64,000 nucleotides of DNA, taken from NCBI GenBank assembly GCA_017506865.1, contig JAFCMP010000301.1, forward strand, positions 974,084 through 1,038,083, written 5' to 3'. The stretch's first letter is position 1. Every line of letters begins with the position of its first letter. Source of the stretch: Tribonema minus. Lineage: Eukaryota; Sar; Xanthophyceae; Tribonematales; Tribonemataceae. Made by a program: the position numbers and the translations under genes. This document shows, one piece after another, positions 31,001 through 41,300 of the stretch. The notes beneath the pieces are model-generated. The model was not told the origin of the DNA and did no database searches. It saw nothing but the letters and a program-made list of their open reading frames with translations.

Positions 31001-34000
31001 AGTGCACTGTGCTGACTGCGTAGCTCACAGTTAACTGTTCAAGAAAAACAAAAGCTGACCAGTAGTCTAGCGTTTGCTTGTTAAGCTTAGCTGTGGTGCA
31101 CACGTGCGTGTGGTACCATACTGAGGCGAATTAGGCATTGCGGGCGCGTGGGTGCGAGGAAGCAGACAGAAGGATGTCGCGCTGACGGCAATTTTGTCCA
31201 GTACATCCGTGCGCCCAGATTTGCCACTGTGTACGCCCATCAGCCGCAACAGCGTTGCGCTTTGGTATTCAAACTGTCAGTTTGTGCACTGGTGTCCCTA
31301 CAGACGAGCGTGCGGGGGGCGTTGACATGAAGGCCCTCCTGGGGGGCGGCGTTGAGATGTCTAGGGTTGTTGTTAGGACCCAACTCGACACTGACATTGT
31401 AATGTGGTTTGTTCACCTTTGCACCACGATTTTCAAGCAAAACTCAAGTTCGAGTATACGCCATGACTCATGTGGTTGCAGACGAGCGCGTAGGGGGTGT
31501 TGACATGAAGGCCCTCCTGGGGGGCGGTGTGGAGATGTCTGGGGTTGTTGTCATGGCCCAAAGTTGACATTGACATATTGACATATACTGTGGTATGTCA
31601 CCCACCCCCCCTCGACCACCGTCTTCAAGCAAATCTCAGATCTGAGCACTTCCTGACATCTGTGTGCTTGTGCACTGATGTCACTTTAGATGAGCGCGTA
31701 GGGGGTGTTGACATGAAGGCCCTCCTCGGGGGTGGTGTGGAGATGTCTGAGATGGTGCGCTACTACGTCTTCCAGACCGAGTTCCTGTGGAAGGTTCTCG
31801 ACACACGCGAGGACGACGGCAAGCTCATCACCGTCTTTGACATTGCGGGCTGCAGGTGAGAATATTCATATACCTCTACATCTTATAGAGCATTGCCTAG
31901 GTGATGCACTTCAGCAAAGACATGATGTGAATGAAAGCGTTGTGCTGCCTGCACTGCAACGATCGCACTGCAACAAGTACGTGAGCACCTGTACAAAGGT
32001 GTTCAACGTCTTCGACAGTGAGCACCTGTGGAAGTAGGGCTGCAGGTGATAATACAAGCATTGCATTGATGCCAGGCACGTCAGCAAAGACATGCTGTGC
32101 AACGCAGTGTAATTGGTGTTTTCTGGCATATAGAAGATCAAATTCAAGGCAAGATGCAAGATGAGAGCTGGAGCTGGTAAGCTGTGCGAGAATAGTGACA
32201 AGTCGTGAATAGTACAAAAAAGACATAGCCATGAAGAATATAGGCATGGACAGGAGCATGCCTCAGCTGCCTGCCACATACGCAATGCAAGCACTACCTC
32301 CTGTCGCGTAAAAGCCATGGCAAGCTTGCCGCCCTGCTGAGCAATTGGGTGTCACACTTCCCTAATTTCAACTCCTTGTCACACATCTATCTCATGTCAC
32401 CCCCTCCCCTCCCAAATGCTTACATGCTTACGCTACGCAGCTGGCGCAATGCCTTTGGCTGATCTCTGTATTGAACTCTTGCAAACTGCAGGTGAGGTGT
32501 ATACAGTTGATCACTGGTGAGAACAAGAACTGGCGTGGGGGGTGTCACAGTCCCTGACTTCAACTCATAGCCCCTTGATGGCGACGTCAGCGCCTGTCGC
32601 CGCATCGCACGCTTGCAGGTGCCGCGGCCCTCGCCAGCCAACAAAAAGTGCCAGTTTGAGCTGCTCCCCTACAAGTGAGGCATGAACTTCAAGCGCCGAC
32701 CCACCGGCCCGCCCGTAGATATAGTAATCGCAAAGCCCGTTCATCGTGTGCTCAGCCCATGCGGTCCAGGACATAACGTACAACTTTAACTCTTTGCAAG
32801 CCCCTCACTAACTTCAACTCTTATCACATCAATAACCCCCTCATATCACCCCTACCAATGCTCACCCTGCGCAGCTTCCGTGATGCAGCCCCTAATGAAC
32901 TTCCACATTCATCACATCAATCCCCCCTCATCTTATCACACTCAATGCTTACATGCCTACCCTGCGCAGCTTCCGCGATGCCTTTGGCGATGCCATGGGG
33001 TTCATCAAGCAGGCCAGTGCCACAGCGGGCCAGCACTACCCGGAGAGGTGTCAGGTACAAAGCGCAAACCCTACATGAATTCAACCGTAATCTAACCCTA
33101 ATTCAATATGTATACATTGCCACACGCAGTAAAGGCAACAAAGCTTGCACACAGAAGTCTTTCTGACTACTGTGGATATGGTGGCACTGTCTGACTCGTG
33201 GCCAATGACTGCAGCAGCGGCGACCACGGTCAGTGGTGGAAGGCACTTGCGGCTAACCAATCCTTGTCACCTAGAGCTCTACGATATTTGAATTCGGGCC
33301 CATGAAGCGCACACCCTAATTCCAACCCCTATCTAACCCTTATTCAAGTAGCACCCGCGGAGAGGCGTCAGGTAAGCAGCGCAAACCCTAACCCTAACTC
33401 TAGCCCATGTGGGACTTGCACAGCGACAACCCTACCATGTACAGTGTGCCAGTACCATGCAGTGTCGTCCCGACAGCATGCACCAAGGGGAGGCAAGAGC
33501 TGCTGCTACAGTTGCAGACGCCAGGGCTGTTGCAGTACACTGCATTTATCGTAATGTGAAAGCAATGATCAACCAGTTCGCTTGTAACTGCAGTAATGCA
33601 AGGCGCGCAACTGCTCACCGCAATTTGTTAGGCGTACACGTGTGCGACCGCAGCTTACTTGCGGCCGCAGAAGTGCTGCTGGTATCCCTATGTTCTTGGG
33701 CATGACTGAAGTGACATCACATGTACGGTAGCAGGCAAGCGTCTCTGAGTAAATAGCACTCTTTCATCAACACGTTCTGCACTGCGTTCTCTGTGCCATG
33801 TACCCTGATGTTGCAATCCCAGAACCCCGGACTCATTGCACCTTCAACGTCAATACTTCACGTGCCCCCTCAAAGCCAAACGTCGATACAAACGGTCAGT
33901 GATGGACGCCTTCTGCGGCTAACCACACCTTGTCACCTGGGGCTCTACGGTCTTTTGATTCGTTTCCATGAACGTGCGCCCCCCTCCGCCCCTCCGCTCA

Positions 34001-36184
34001 GATGATCATCATCGCCAACGTCCCCTCCTGCCTTGAACTGCCTTCTTGCCATGTACCCTGATATTGCAACTCAGTCAACCCAAACTCATAGCACCCTCAA
34101 CGCCAATACTCCACGCGCCCCCCAATATCTCACGTCGGTGTAAAACATGCCCCCCCCCCCCACCCCACCCCCCCCTCCCCCCTCAGATGATCATTATCCC
34201 CAACGTCCTCTCCTAGTTCAACGTAGCAACTCAGAAATCCTGCACTCATCGCACCCTCAACGCCAATGTTTCACCTACCTCCCCAAGTCCAAGCATCGGT
34301 ATAACCATGCGCCGCCCCCCCCCCCCTCCCCCCTCCCCTCAGATGATCATCATCGCCAACGTCCCCTCCTGGTTCAACGCGCTGTGGAAGGCCATCAAGC
34401 CCTTCATAGACCCCGCCACGCTCGACAAGATCAAGATACTCAAGTCGGGCGCCATATTTGCGGAGCTCGCGCAGCACGTGGATGCCGCTAACATCCCCAC
34501 TGAGTATGGCGGCACGTGCTTGTGGCCTGGGGACTTTGGCGACGAGGGACCGGGATCCTGCAGGTATGTACTTGATCAACTCTCGGTTGAGGATGAAAAA
34601 CAAAATTTGCAGTCAATGTACACATGTGCTGTGTCAATCAAGCAGGTATGTACATGGCAATTCTGAAACGTTGCATGTTTTGCCATCGGCACACACGGCA
34701 TATGGGCTCTCATTTACGCTGGTCGATGCCCCCATACCAACGCTTGCTGTGGAAAACGCGCATCCATATCAGAAGCAACGCCTGGTCTTGCCGCTGTGAA
34801 AGTTTGAAACTCTTTGGCGGAGCTCAACCGCAAAATGATTGATGTCACCCGCGGCACCACCATCAGCATCAGCGCTCAGACACGAGCAGCACCCACCATA
34901 TCCAGTCCCGTGTCATACACTTCTAAACCCAGTCTCTTGGCCTGCACCTCTCACGCTCACTTGCTTTGCTGCAGCACCCGCATCAGCATTAGCGCTCAAA
35001 CTTCAACAGCACCAATGAGATTCAGTCGTAGAAGTATGTGTTCCCTACCCCTCTCACGCTTTTACGCCTTTCTGTAAACGATGCGACGCGCGCGCCGCAG
35101 GTGGAACTCTCCGCAGGAAGTTCAACTCCGCCAGTTCGTGGACGAGCTCAACCGCAAGACTACTACCGCCGCCACCTCCGCCGCTGACGCCACCAGCTTC
35201 GGCGCTCTCACGCAGCCGCAATCGCCCGTAACGCCGCTCTCCATTGCGTCGCCGCCGCCGCTGGTGAGTTCCGCAGCGGCGGCAACGCCTGCTGCGGGCG
35301 GTGGCAGCAGGGGCAAGCCGGCGGCGCACAGCGGGGGGTCGCGGTCGCTCGTGGGGGACAGGGGCGCGGGGCTGCGCGCGCTGCAGGTGCGGTTGACGCG
35401 CCACACAGAACTTCAAGAAGGCATTGAACTTCGAGAACGTATGCAGACACGCATAGTATTCAGCGACACGCTTGCTCACAGGGAGGTTTTCTCAGCAGCA
35501 GCCGCTGAGAGCGAGCACAATGTCCTGTCTCGATGCGTGCAAATAACAGGGGCGCGGGGCTGCGCGCGCTGCAGGTGCGGGGGTTGACGTGCCACATTGA
35601 ACCTCAAGAAGGCATGGAACTTCAAGAAGAACACATGTAGCAACACGCGGAACTGTGAGAAAAGCGTCTGTAGCGACGCGCAAATTCAGCAATGCGTCTG
35701 TAGCGGCACGCATTTACAGCAACGCGCACGTTCAGGAAGGCTCTCTGCCGCAGCTAAAGTGTACGCGCTTGGTGGCTGCAGCTGCGCGATGCGATACTGT
35801 CTCATGTGTGAGCGTCCTCGACGTGCGCAGATCATCTGCTCGCGCGCAGGTCAAGTGTGCTCAGAGGACCATATGCGACAGACTGGCCAACCGCCAGTCG
35901 CGGAATCTTTAGTTTCACATGCTTCACCCGACCCTGGTGAAGGTGATTGATCACCACGTTTGCGGCATCGTGGGGGCAGCGCGCACCTACACTGAGCAAC
36001 TTCAAACCGTCGCTATGCGCCGCTGCTTTGCGCGCAGGTCTCGGACGACGAGCTTAGCCCCTCGGGCATCACATCGCGCCCCCCCAAGCACACCAAGGCG
36101 GCGGCCAGCGCCACAAGCAAGCGCCGCTCGCTGAACCAGCAGCACGTCTCAACGTTGTCGTCCGCATCCACCGCGGCCATGTGA
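24738..36184 (+). CDS. PH-domain plus CRAL-TRIO (Sec14-like) lipid-binding protein, ten exons
   Basis: Exons: 24,738-24,906; 25,188-25,524; 27,472-28,295; 29,327-29,481; 30,547-30,697; 31,690-31,855; 32,970-33,054; 34,343-34,563; 35,101-35,386; 36,038-36,184. All phases agree: 847 codons with the stop. Exons 1-2 give a PH domain (HLIKCHRGVSKLYNRKHGQFVVLTH... to AQEWVTAIQAAIAAV, ending in the expected Trp helix). Exon 3 is Ala/Ser-rich with two hydrophobic segments that may be membrane helices (around ALLLRATIMG and AVVLAALQLYL). Exons 4-8 give the CRAL-TRIO fold: YLKGCKGDMAEAKRRYAATLSWRKAEGID, HYPHFYCARAKSGN, LITVFDIAG, IIIANVPSWFNALWKAIKPF, IPTEYGGTC. Such proteins bind or exchange phosphoinositides or other lipids at membranes. 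Exons 9-10 are a low-complexity basic tail. The ligand cannot be read from sequence. Confidence 0.85.
27060..27520 (+). repeat. Triplicated acceptor and start of exon 3 (PH/Sec14 gene)
   Basis: A block containing ACCTGAGCxCTGCCAC, an ACACGCG(T/C)GC tract, CAG and GC(T)GCGCGACGGCGGCGTCG occurs three times, with the putative acceptor before 27,102, 27,301 and 27,472. The second copy would translate like the real exon for about 14 residues and then reach a stop. Only the third copy continues into the full exon. Confidence 0.75.
28243..28640 (+). repeat. Duplicated end of exon 3 with donor, plus TATG repeats
   Basis: The last about 50 bases of exon 3 (ending 28,295; GGAC(C)TGCTGGACGxGAGCAGCAGGAG region) and the GTATGTAT donor are repeated with changes, ending at 28,515. 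Both donors run into (TATG)n tracts, and a third and fourth TATGTATG block follow with GTACAGCGGGCTAGCCG at 28,594 and 28,637. Confidence 0.75.
29060..29345 (+). repeat. Triplicated acceptor and start of exon 4
   Basis: CATAGCAG followed by GCGGCGGCAGGCGCGCATC occurs with coding start at 29,093, 29,198 (slightly changed) and 29,327 (the real exon). Upstream TCGAACTCAC words are repeated as well, so the unit is about 105-130 bp. Confidence 0.75.
29590..29690 (+). repeat. Echo of exon 4 end and donor
   Basis: GTGCGCTACxTxAAGGGxTGCAAGGGC, then GACATGGCAGAG and GTATC, at the end of exon 4 (to 29,481) is repeated to 29,658 with synonymous-looking changes (Leu to Ile, Asp to Asn), including the donor and the following TTTGAGC words. 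Confidence 0.75.
30019..30252. mobile_element. Small hAT-type MITE in intron 4
   Basis: The termini CAGGGTTGCCAAAA (30,019-30,032) and TTTTGGCAACCCTA (30,239-30,252) are inverted repeats of classic hAT form, and the subterminal regions share ACCGTA/TACGGT words. The length is about 234 bp with no coding capacity. No clean 8-bp target duplication is seen, although CTATGG occurs on both sides. It lies in an intron of the PH/Sec14 gene. Confidence 0.7.
30430..30570 (+). repeat. Echo of exon 5 acceptor and start
   Basis: GCGCTACTGGTGCAG-GCCAAGCGGCGCTACGCG at the real exon start (30,547) is preceded by a diverged copy, GCCACTGCTGCAG-GCCAAACGGCGCTACGCG, starting at 30,445. The upstream copy loses similarity after about 25 coding bases. 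Confidence 0.75.
31290..31760 (+). repeat. Triplicated acceptor and start of exon 6
   Basis: Three copies begin at 31,304, 31,482 and 31,690, each with AG then A(C/T)GAGCGxGxxGGGGG and TTGACATGAAGGCCCTCCT, encoding the same YERxGGVDMKALLGGGVEMS. They keep the frame for about 20 residues before the first two run into stops. TTGACATTGACAT-like words follow the first two. Only the third reaches the GCAG|GTGAGA donor at 31,855. Confidence 0.85.
32425..33005 (+). repeat. Triplicated acceptor and start of exon 7
   Basis: CTACGCAG-CTGGCGCAATGCCTTTGGC (32,441), CTGCGCAG-CTTCCGTGATGC (32,875) and CTGCGCAG-CTTCCGCGATGCCTTTGGC (32,970, real). The CACATCAATxxCCCCTCAT pyrimidine tract is duplicated between the last two. 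Confidence 0.8.
33030..33400 (+). repeat. Echo of exon 7 end and donor
   Basis: ACCCGGAGAGGTGTCAG-GTACAAAGCGCAAACCCTA at the exon 7 donor (33,054) is matched by CCGCGGAGAGGCGTCAG-GTAAGCAGCGCAAACCCTA ending at 33,371. Both are followed by CCCTAA-type repeats. The echo donor GTAAGC is closer to consensus than the real GTACAA. Confidence 0.75.
33985..34385 (+). repeat. Triplicated acceptor and start of exon 8
   Basis: Copies at 34,002, 34,187 and 34,343 each carry a C-rich tract, CTCAG, ATGATCATxATC and CCAACGTCC(C/T)CTCC. The first two diverge after the TCCT of the Pro-Ser codons. The third encodes IIIANVPSWFNALWK, the conserved CRAL-TRIO segment. Text such as CTTGAACTGC...CATGTACCCTGATxTTGCAA is repeated in the spacers too (33,790 and 34,030 regions). 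Confidence 0.85.
35363..35640 (+). repeat. Echo of exon 9 end and donor
   Basis: The last 24 bases of exon 9 (to 35,386), the donor and about 45 bp of intron (GTGCGG...GAACTTCAAGAAGGCATTGAAC) are repeated with the echo donor after 35,574. AGCAACACG-type words continue to about 35,720. Confidence 0.75.
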
Positions 36185-38355
36185 GGCGGCGCTGCAGTGC
36201 TCAGCAATGAGGGCCAGCGCAACAAATCACATGCGATGATGCTCTGAAGCGCAGCAATGCCGCCTGGCATTGTAGTGGTACCGCAAAGGCTTCAAGCGCA
36301 TACGGAGAGATCCGCACTGTCTGAGCGCAAAGCGGTGGCATCAGCGCTCAGCACTAGAGCCGTAACTGTAGAAAGCGCGGCGTTGAGAGCGGGCGAGCGC
36401 CTCACTTGAGGTTGAGGTTGGGCAAGTGCCTTTGAGAGCGGGGGGGGGGGGGGCGGTCGCTCTTGCGGGAGGGTTCATTCATTACACCAACAGTATGTAG
36501 CGGAACGGAGGCGGCAGCACCGCCGCAGCAAGGCTGCCATGCGCGGAAGCTGTGTAGCGCTACAGTACACGTTGCGTCAGCCATGTCAACGAGCAAAGAG
36601 CCGGTCAGCAGGCACAGGAGACGACGGACAGTGTGTGACATGTGGTGATCTACCATGGCGACCTTCTCAACTGTTGTATATAAGGTATGTAGTGTAGGCA
36701 GGGAGGGGCCCCGCGGGATGTATGTTGTGTGATTTGATCTTGCTGCTGCGTATCGCAGTGTGTATACACAACACCTAACGATTTGTCTCTCAATGGCTGT
36801 CTCGGTGCTCTGCTCCGCTGCCTCCACTTGCCCCGAGCAGTGACTCAGATATCATATGAATGCGCAGAATTCCACTGGTCTGAGCCCCGCGTCAAAAGCA
36901 TGTGGTAGCAATGCGCTGTCTGTACTGCATGACAGCGTGAGGCGCACATGAACGTCAGTGCTCCTACACAGTTGAATTAAGCTGAGATTTACTGGACACA
37001 CCCACCCGTACCACGGACATACTGTTCTCAAGGTGGCATAGGAATGCGCAGGATTCTACTGGTCTGAGCCCCGCGTCGAAAGCATGTGGCAGCAGTGCGC
37101 TGTCTGTACTGTATGCACACACCAACTGAGGGCTCATGCACACTTCTACGCAGCTGAGATGCTGCTGGATGCGACCGATCCAATCCACACAACAGCTGTT
37201 GAGGGTGGAGGTGCACCACAATTACTAATAGAGGAGAGTTTGTCAACAAGTTGCAACACAGCTCCGCATCGTTGCCCCCGCTACGGCACCACGTTTGTCG
37301 TCTGCAAAACAATGTGACACTTGGGCTTTCCGCGTCGCAGGGGCAGAAGCTGCTGGCGGCCGTTGGCCATGTACCTACGGAGTACGCAAGCAGTGCTCAA
37401 AGCATTACAGTAGAACGTGCAGGACTTGGCGTGCATACACTCAGCTCTCTTGGCAGCGCTGCAACGGGCGTCCGCTTTGCTTACACTTTTTAAAGAAGTG
37501 CAGTGTAGATCCAGATGCAATTGATCAACACACACACATCCGACATTATGGCGGGCTTTCTTGTCGGCAGCACAGGACGCAGGACACAACACATGTACCA
37601 GGTCAATTTTCAAGCGCAAGCAGCGCATATATATGCAAGCAAACAGTTCACATACTTCGAAGTACATGCATACTTGCACCGGCACGGCAGTCGAAGCACA
37701 GTCAAGGGCCCCAAGCAGAACCAGCAAGACAAGACATAAGACACACCAGCGCAAGCAGCACATCAGCAAGCAAGCGGTTCACCTGCATATGAATCTACAC
37801 AGGCACTGCAGTCAAGCACAGCACAGTCAAGAACACCAAGGGCCGAACCAGAAACGGCGAGACAACTTGAATACATAGATATTCGTCTGAGTACGTGGTG
37901 TCTCCAACTGGGAGATGTGGCGAGGTCCGGCCCTTCCAGGTGTTGGCGAAAGAGTGGGACTCATGGGACACGAGTCGACTCTGCCGCTACAGGCCAGTAA
38001 TACAGAGGCAAGGGCAAGGATCCGGAAATTCCACAGTGGGACGGACCTAGGTCTCGGACGCGGGAGATACGAGTGGAAACGAAACGTTACAAAAAGAGTG
38101 GTAGGGGCCAAGAGAAGATTGCAGTGGGGACGCTCCCCCACTTCAACTTGAAGAAAGAACCCCCGCGCTCAGGCAGCGGGGGGCGTGGAGCTGGACTGCA
38201 GCCCGCACTGAGAGACTGGCTAGTGGTACGATGATCGTCAGAGCTGAGCACTGAGTAGAAGTTGAGAGGGCTAATAATAAGGCCATTCTAGCCGAAGAGG
38301 CAGTGCTCAGCTCCGAGTAAATGTTACGCGCGATTCAACGCGGCAGCGGGGGGGT
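36185..38355. repeat. Convergent intergenic region with a direct repeat
   Basis: This lies between the 3' ends of the PH/Sec14 gene and the urea transporter gene. About 70 bp around AATGCGCAG(A/G)ATTC(C/T)ACTGG and TCTGAGCCCCGCGTC is repeated at about 36,860-36,930 and 37,045-37,115. A 13-G run sits at about 36,440. No gene is recognised; the open frames at 37.3-37.9 kb overlap on both strands and lack domain features. Confidence 0.5.
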
Positions 38356-41300
38356 TCAGGAGGTCATGGCGACCGCCTCCACGTCGTCTATCTTCTTGGT
38401 GGGCTTGATGATGGTGTTGCCCTCGAGCGCGCTGATGCGCGCCTCCATGTCGGCGAGGGTCTTGCTGGTGGACTTGTACTCGCCCAGGCCGAATAGGCCG
38501 TACACAACGCTGCAGGGCACACAAAAAGGGGTGGGGGCGGTTAGCGGTGGTTTGTTTGTGCTTGTTACAACACTTACTCAAGGCGCAACGCCCAGGTTGA
38601 TCTATAGCACTAACATTCACATGTCGTGTGACGATCTGCAAGTGGCCAGCAGGCCCAACAGTCCGTACACGTGGCATTGGCATAGGAGTGGCCAGCGGTA
38701 GTTATTTACTTGTACCTGTAGTTCAAGACTCCATGCGCAGAAAGGGCGCGCAAGAGCAACGACCACTTAGCATTCTGCTACTGAACCATGTGGCATACAT
38801 GACCGCCCTGAAGGATAGGGCAGGGCCCGGTGTGTGTACATGTAGTATACACAACTTTACCAACTATGCATGGTTATTGTATATCTCTGGTCAGGCAAAT
38901 GACTGCGGCGCATGCAGCTACAAGACGCACACGTATAAGAGTGTGAATGGGCACTCACTGCATGATGTCAGCCCAGGACTCGATGAGGGGCATGAAGATG
39001 AGGTAGGTGCACGCGATGAGGCCCCACGCGGCGGAGATGCCCACCCAGAAGCTGAAGTAGCCGCTGCTGAACACGCCGGCAGCGAGCGACAGGATGGGCC
39101 ACAGCACCACAATGACCAGCGTGAAGAGGCCGCCCCACTTGAGGATCCAGGACTTGGCGTGCGCCAGCTTGTCCTCGTCGTAGTCGCCGTTCTCCAGCCA
39201 GTCGGTGTCCTGTTAGAATGGTGCAGGGGTAAATAAATTAGGGTTGATAGGGTTAGGTTTAGATGCAGAAGCATATAGTGAGATGCAGAAGTACGGGTGA
39301 GCACTGCTGGTGTGACAGGCACAGGGGCAGCGCACAGTTGAAAGCACCGTGCCCAGGCTCTTCAGCACACAAAGGCAACTGATGCAAACAGTCAACGGTG
39401 CCATATGAATGCCGTCCTACCTCAGAGCCCAGCTAGTCATGCAGACATAAGCTTTCAAGTACAAAAAAAACAGAGAGGTGCAGCCGGATGCTTCTGCTAA
39501 TGTATCACGCGTGCATCGCCCTATGCGCCCATGCCTACAGAGCCGTACAAATGCGCAAACTTCCCACTGCAACACTGAAAAACTCAAGTGATCTGATGAA
39601 CGCAATGTTATGTGGATATGAACGGGGCTCGCCTGGTCGAGCAGGGCGATCTCCTTCATGGAGACAAAGTCGTAGTTGTCGGGCGCCATCATGGACATGA
39701 CGAACGTCACGAAACCGCCAAACAGGATGGCCACCAGGTTGCCCGCGAGCGCAGAGTAGTTGGCGCCCAGGTTGTCAATGTTGACTGCGCCGTAGTACGC
39801 CTTGGCGGTCACGATCCACGCGATGATGGCACCGATCTGACCAGCAAAGAGACCAGCGATGGCCGCCTTGCCAGAGGCCTTCTTCCAGAAGAGGAGCATG
39901 GTGACGGGGATGACACCGGAGCCGATGAAGTTGCCCATGGACACGTACACCCAGCCAAGGTTGACGCCGACTGTCATTTGGTAGGGGGGTAAAGGGGGAA
40001 CAGAGGGGGCGAACAGGACTTGTCAGCTGGCTGATGACTGTCATTTGGTAGGGGGGTCAAGGGAGGCGAGCAGGGCTGTCAGCTGGCTGATTGACTGTCA
40101 TGCAATGCATTGGCGGGGGTGAAGGGGCGGGAGCGGGGGTGTCAGCTGGCAGATTGGCAATTGTGAATGACACATTGCTGACGATGTCAGTCACGGTTAC
40201 AGTCGAGGGCAGCTTGAAGGGGCATAACCAGGACTGCAATGCATGTGGATAGCAGTCTCAAGTTTTCGGCTGTGTGGGTTGAGCTGAGAGCATCCTCAAA
40301 GCGGCGAGTGCATAACACACATGATGATAATCGTGTACAGAGCTCAATCAACTGCACAACCGCCCCACTAGCAAGGGGAGGCAGCAACTGCGACTTTGTA
40401 TCTCACATCTCCCGCAAGATCAAACTCATTGCCCTCATATCACCCGCAAAACCAAATCCAAAAGAAAGCAAATATAAGGTGGCGAGGCGCACTCACTTTG
40501 GTTGAGGATGATAGCCAGGAGGCCAGAGACGATGCCGAAGAAGAGGCAGCAGTAGTGCGAGAACCGCAGGATCTGGTCGCCGGTCGCGTTGGGGTAGAAG
40601 TAGACCTTGTAGATGTCGTACGTGATGAGCGACGACACGGCGATGATTTCGTGCGAGCCGGATGCGGTGATGGCCATGTAGAGCATGATGCTGCGGGGTA
40701 GGTAGGTACAGTAGGAAGGGTGAGGGCCAGGCAAGGTTGGGTGATGTTCAGCATAAACCAGTACACGTCTCGCTCAGGATGCAAAAAGCGCTGTCAAATG
40801 TATTGAAGTTGCAAACTGGTGTTGTGTAGAGTCAAGCGGGTAGCTGCGCAGGGAAAAACTAGTCACAGATCGCATTACTGCCGAAGATGAAACGCTAGCC
40901 AGTCTCCAATTCAACAACCTCAGAGTGACAACACTTGTGATGATAAATACTCACAGGATAGCGGTGGCGCCGCCCTTGCCCATGATGAAGTAGGCGGTGG
41001 CGGCGGGCACGAGGCCGGACCCAGCCTCTCCGTGCGTGACGGGCAGCTGCATGGCAACGGCAGCCAGACCCAGGGAGGTGGCGAGCGCGAAGGGGATGGT
41101 GAACCAGCAGAGGCCGCCGATGAGGTAGCCCTTGTGTGAAGCGGAGGGCTTGGCAGCGATGGCAGCCTGCCAGTAGCCCTGGTCCAGGAAGACGGTTCCG
41201 AAGTTGCCAATGACGTTGATGACGCCGAAGATGAAGCCGTCCTTGGAGAGCATGGTCAGGTAGGAGCCGTCCCTGGCGAGGGGGGGGGATTGAGGTAAAA

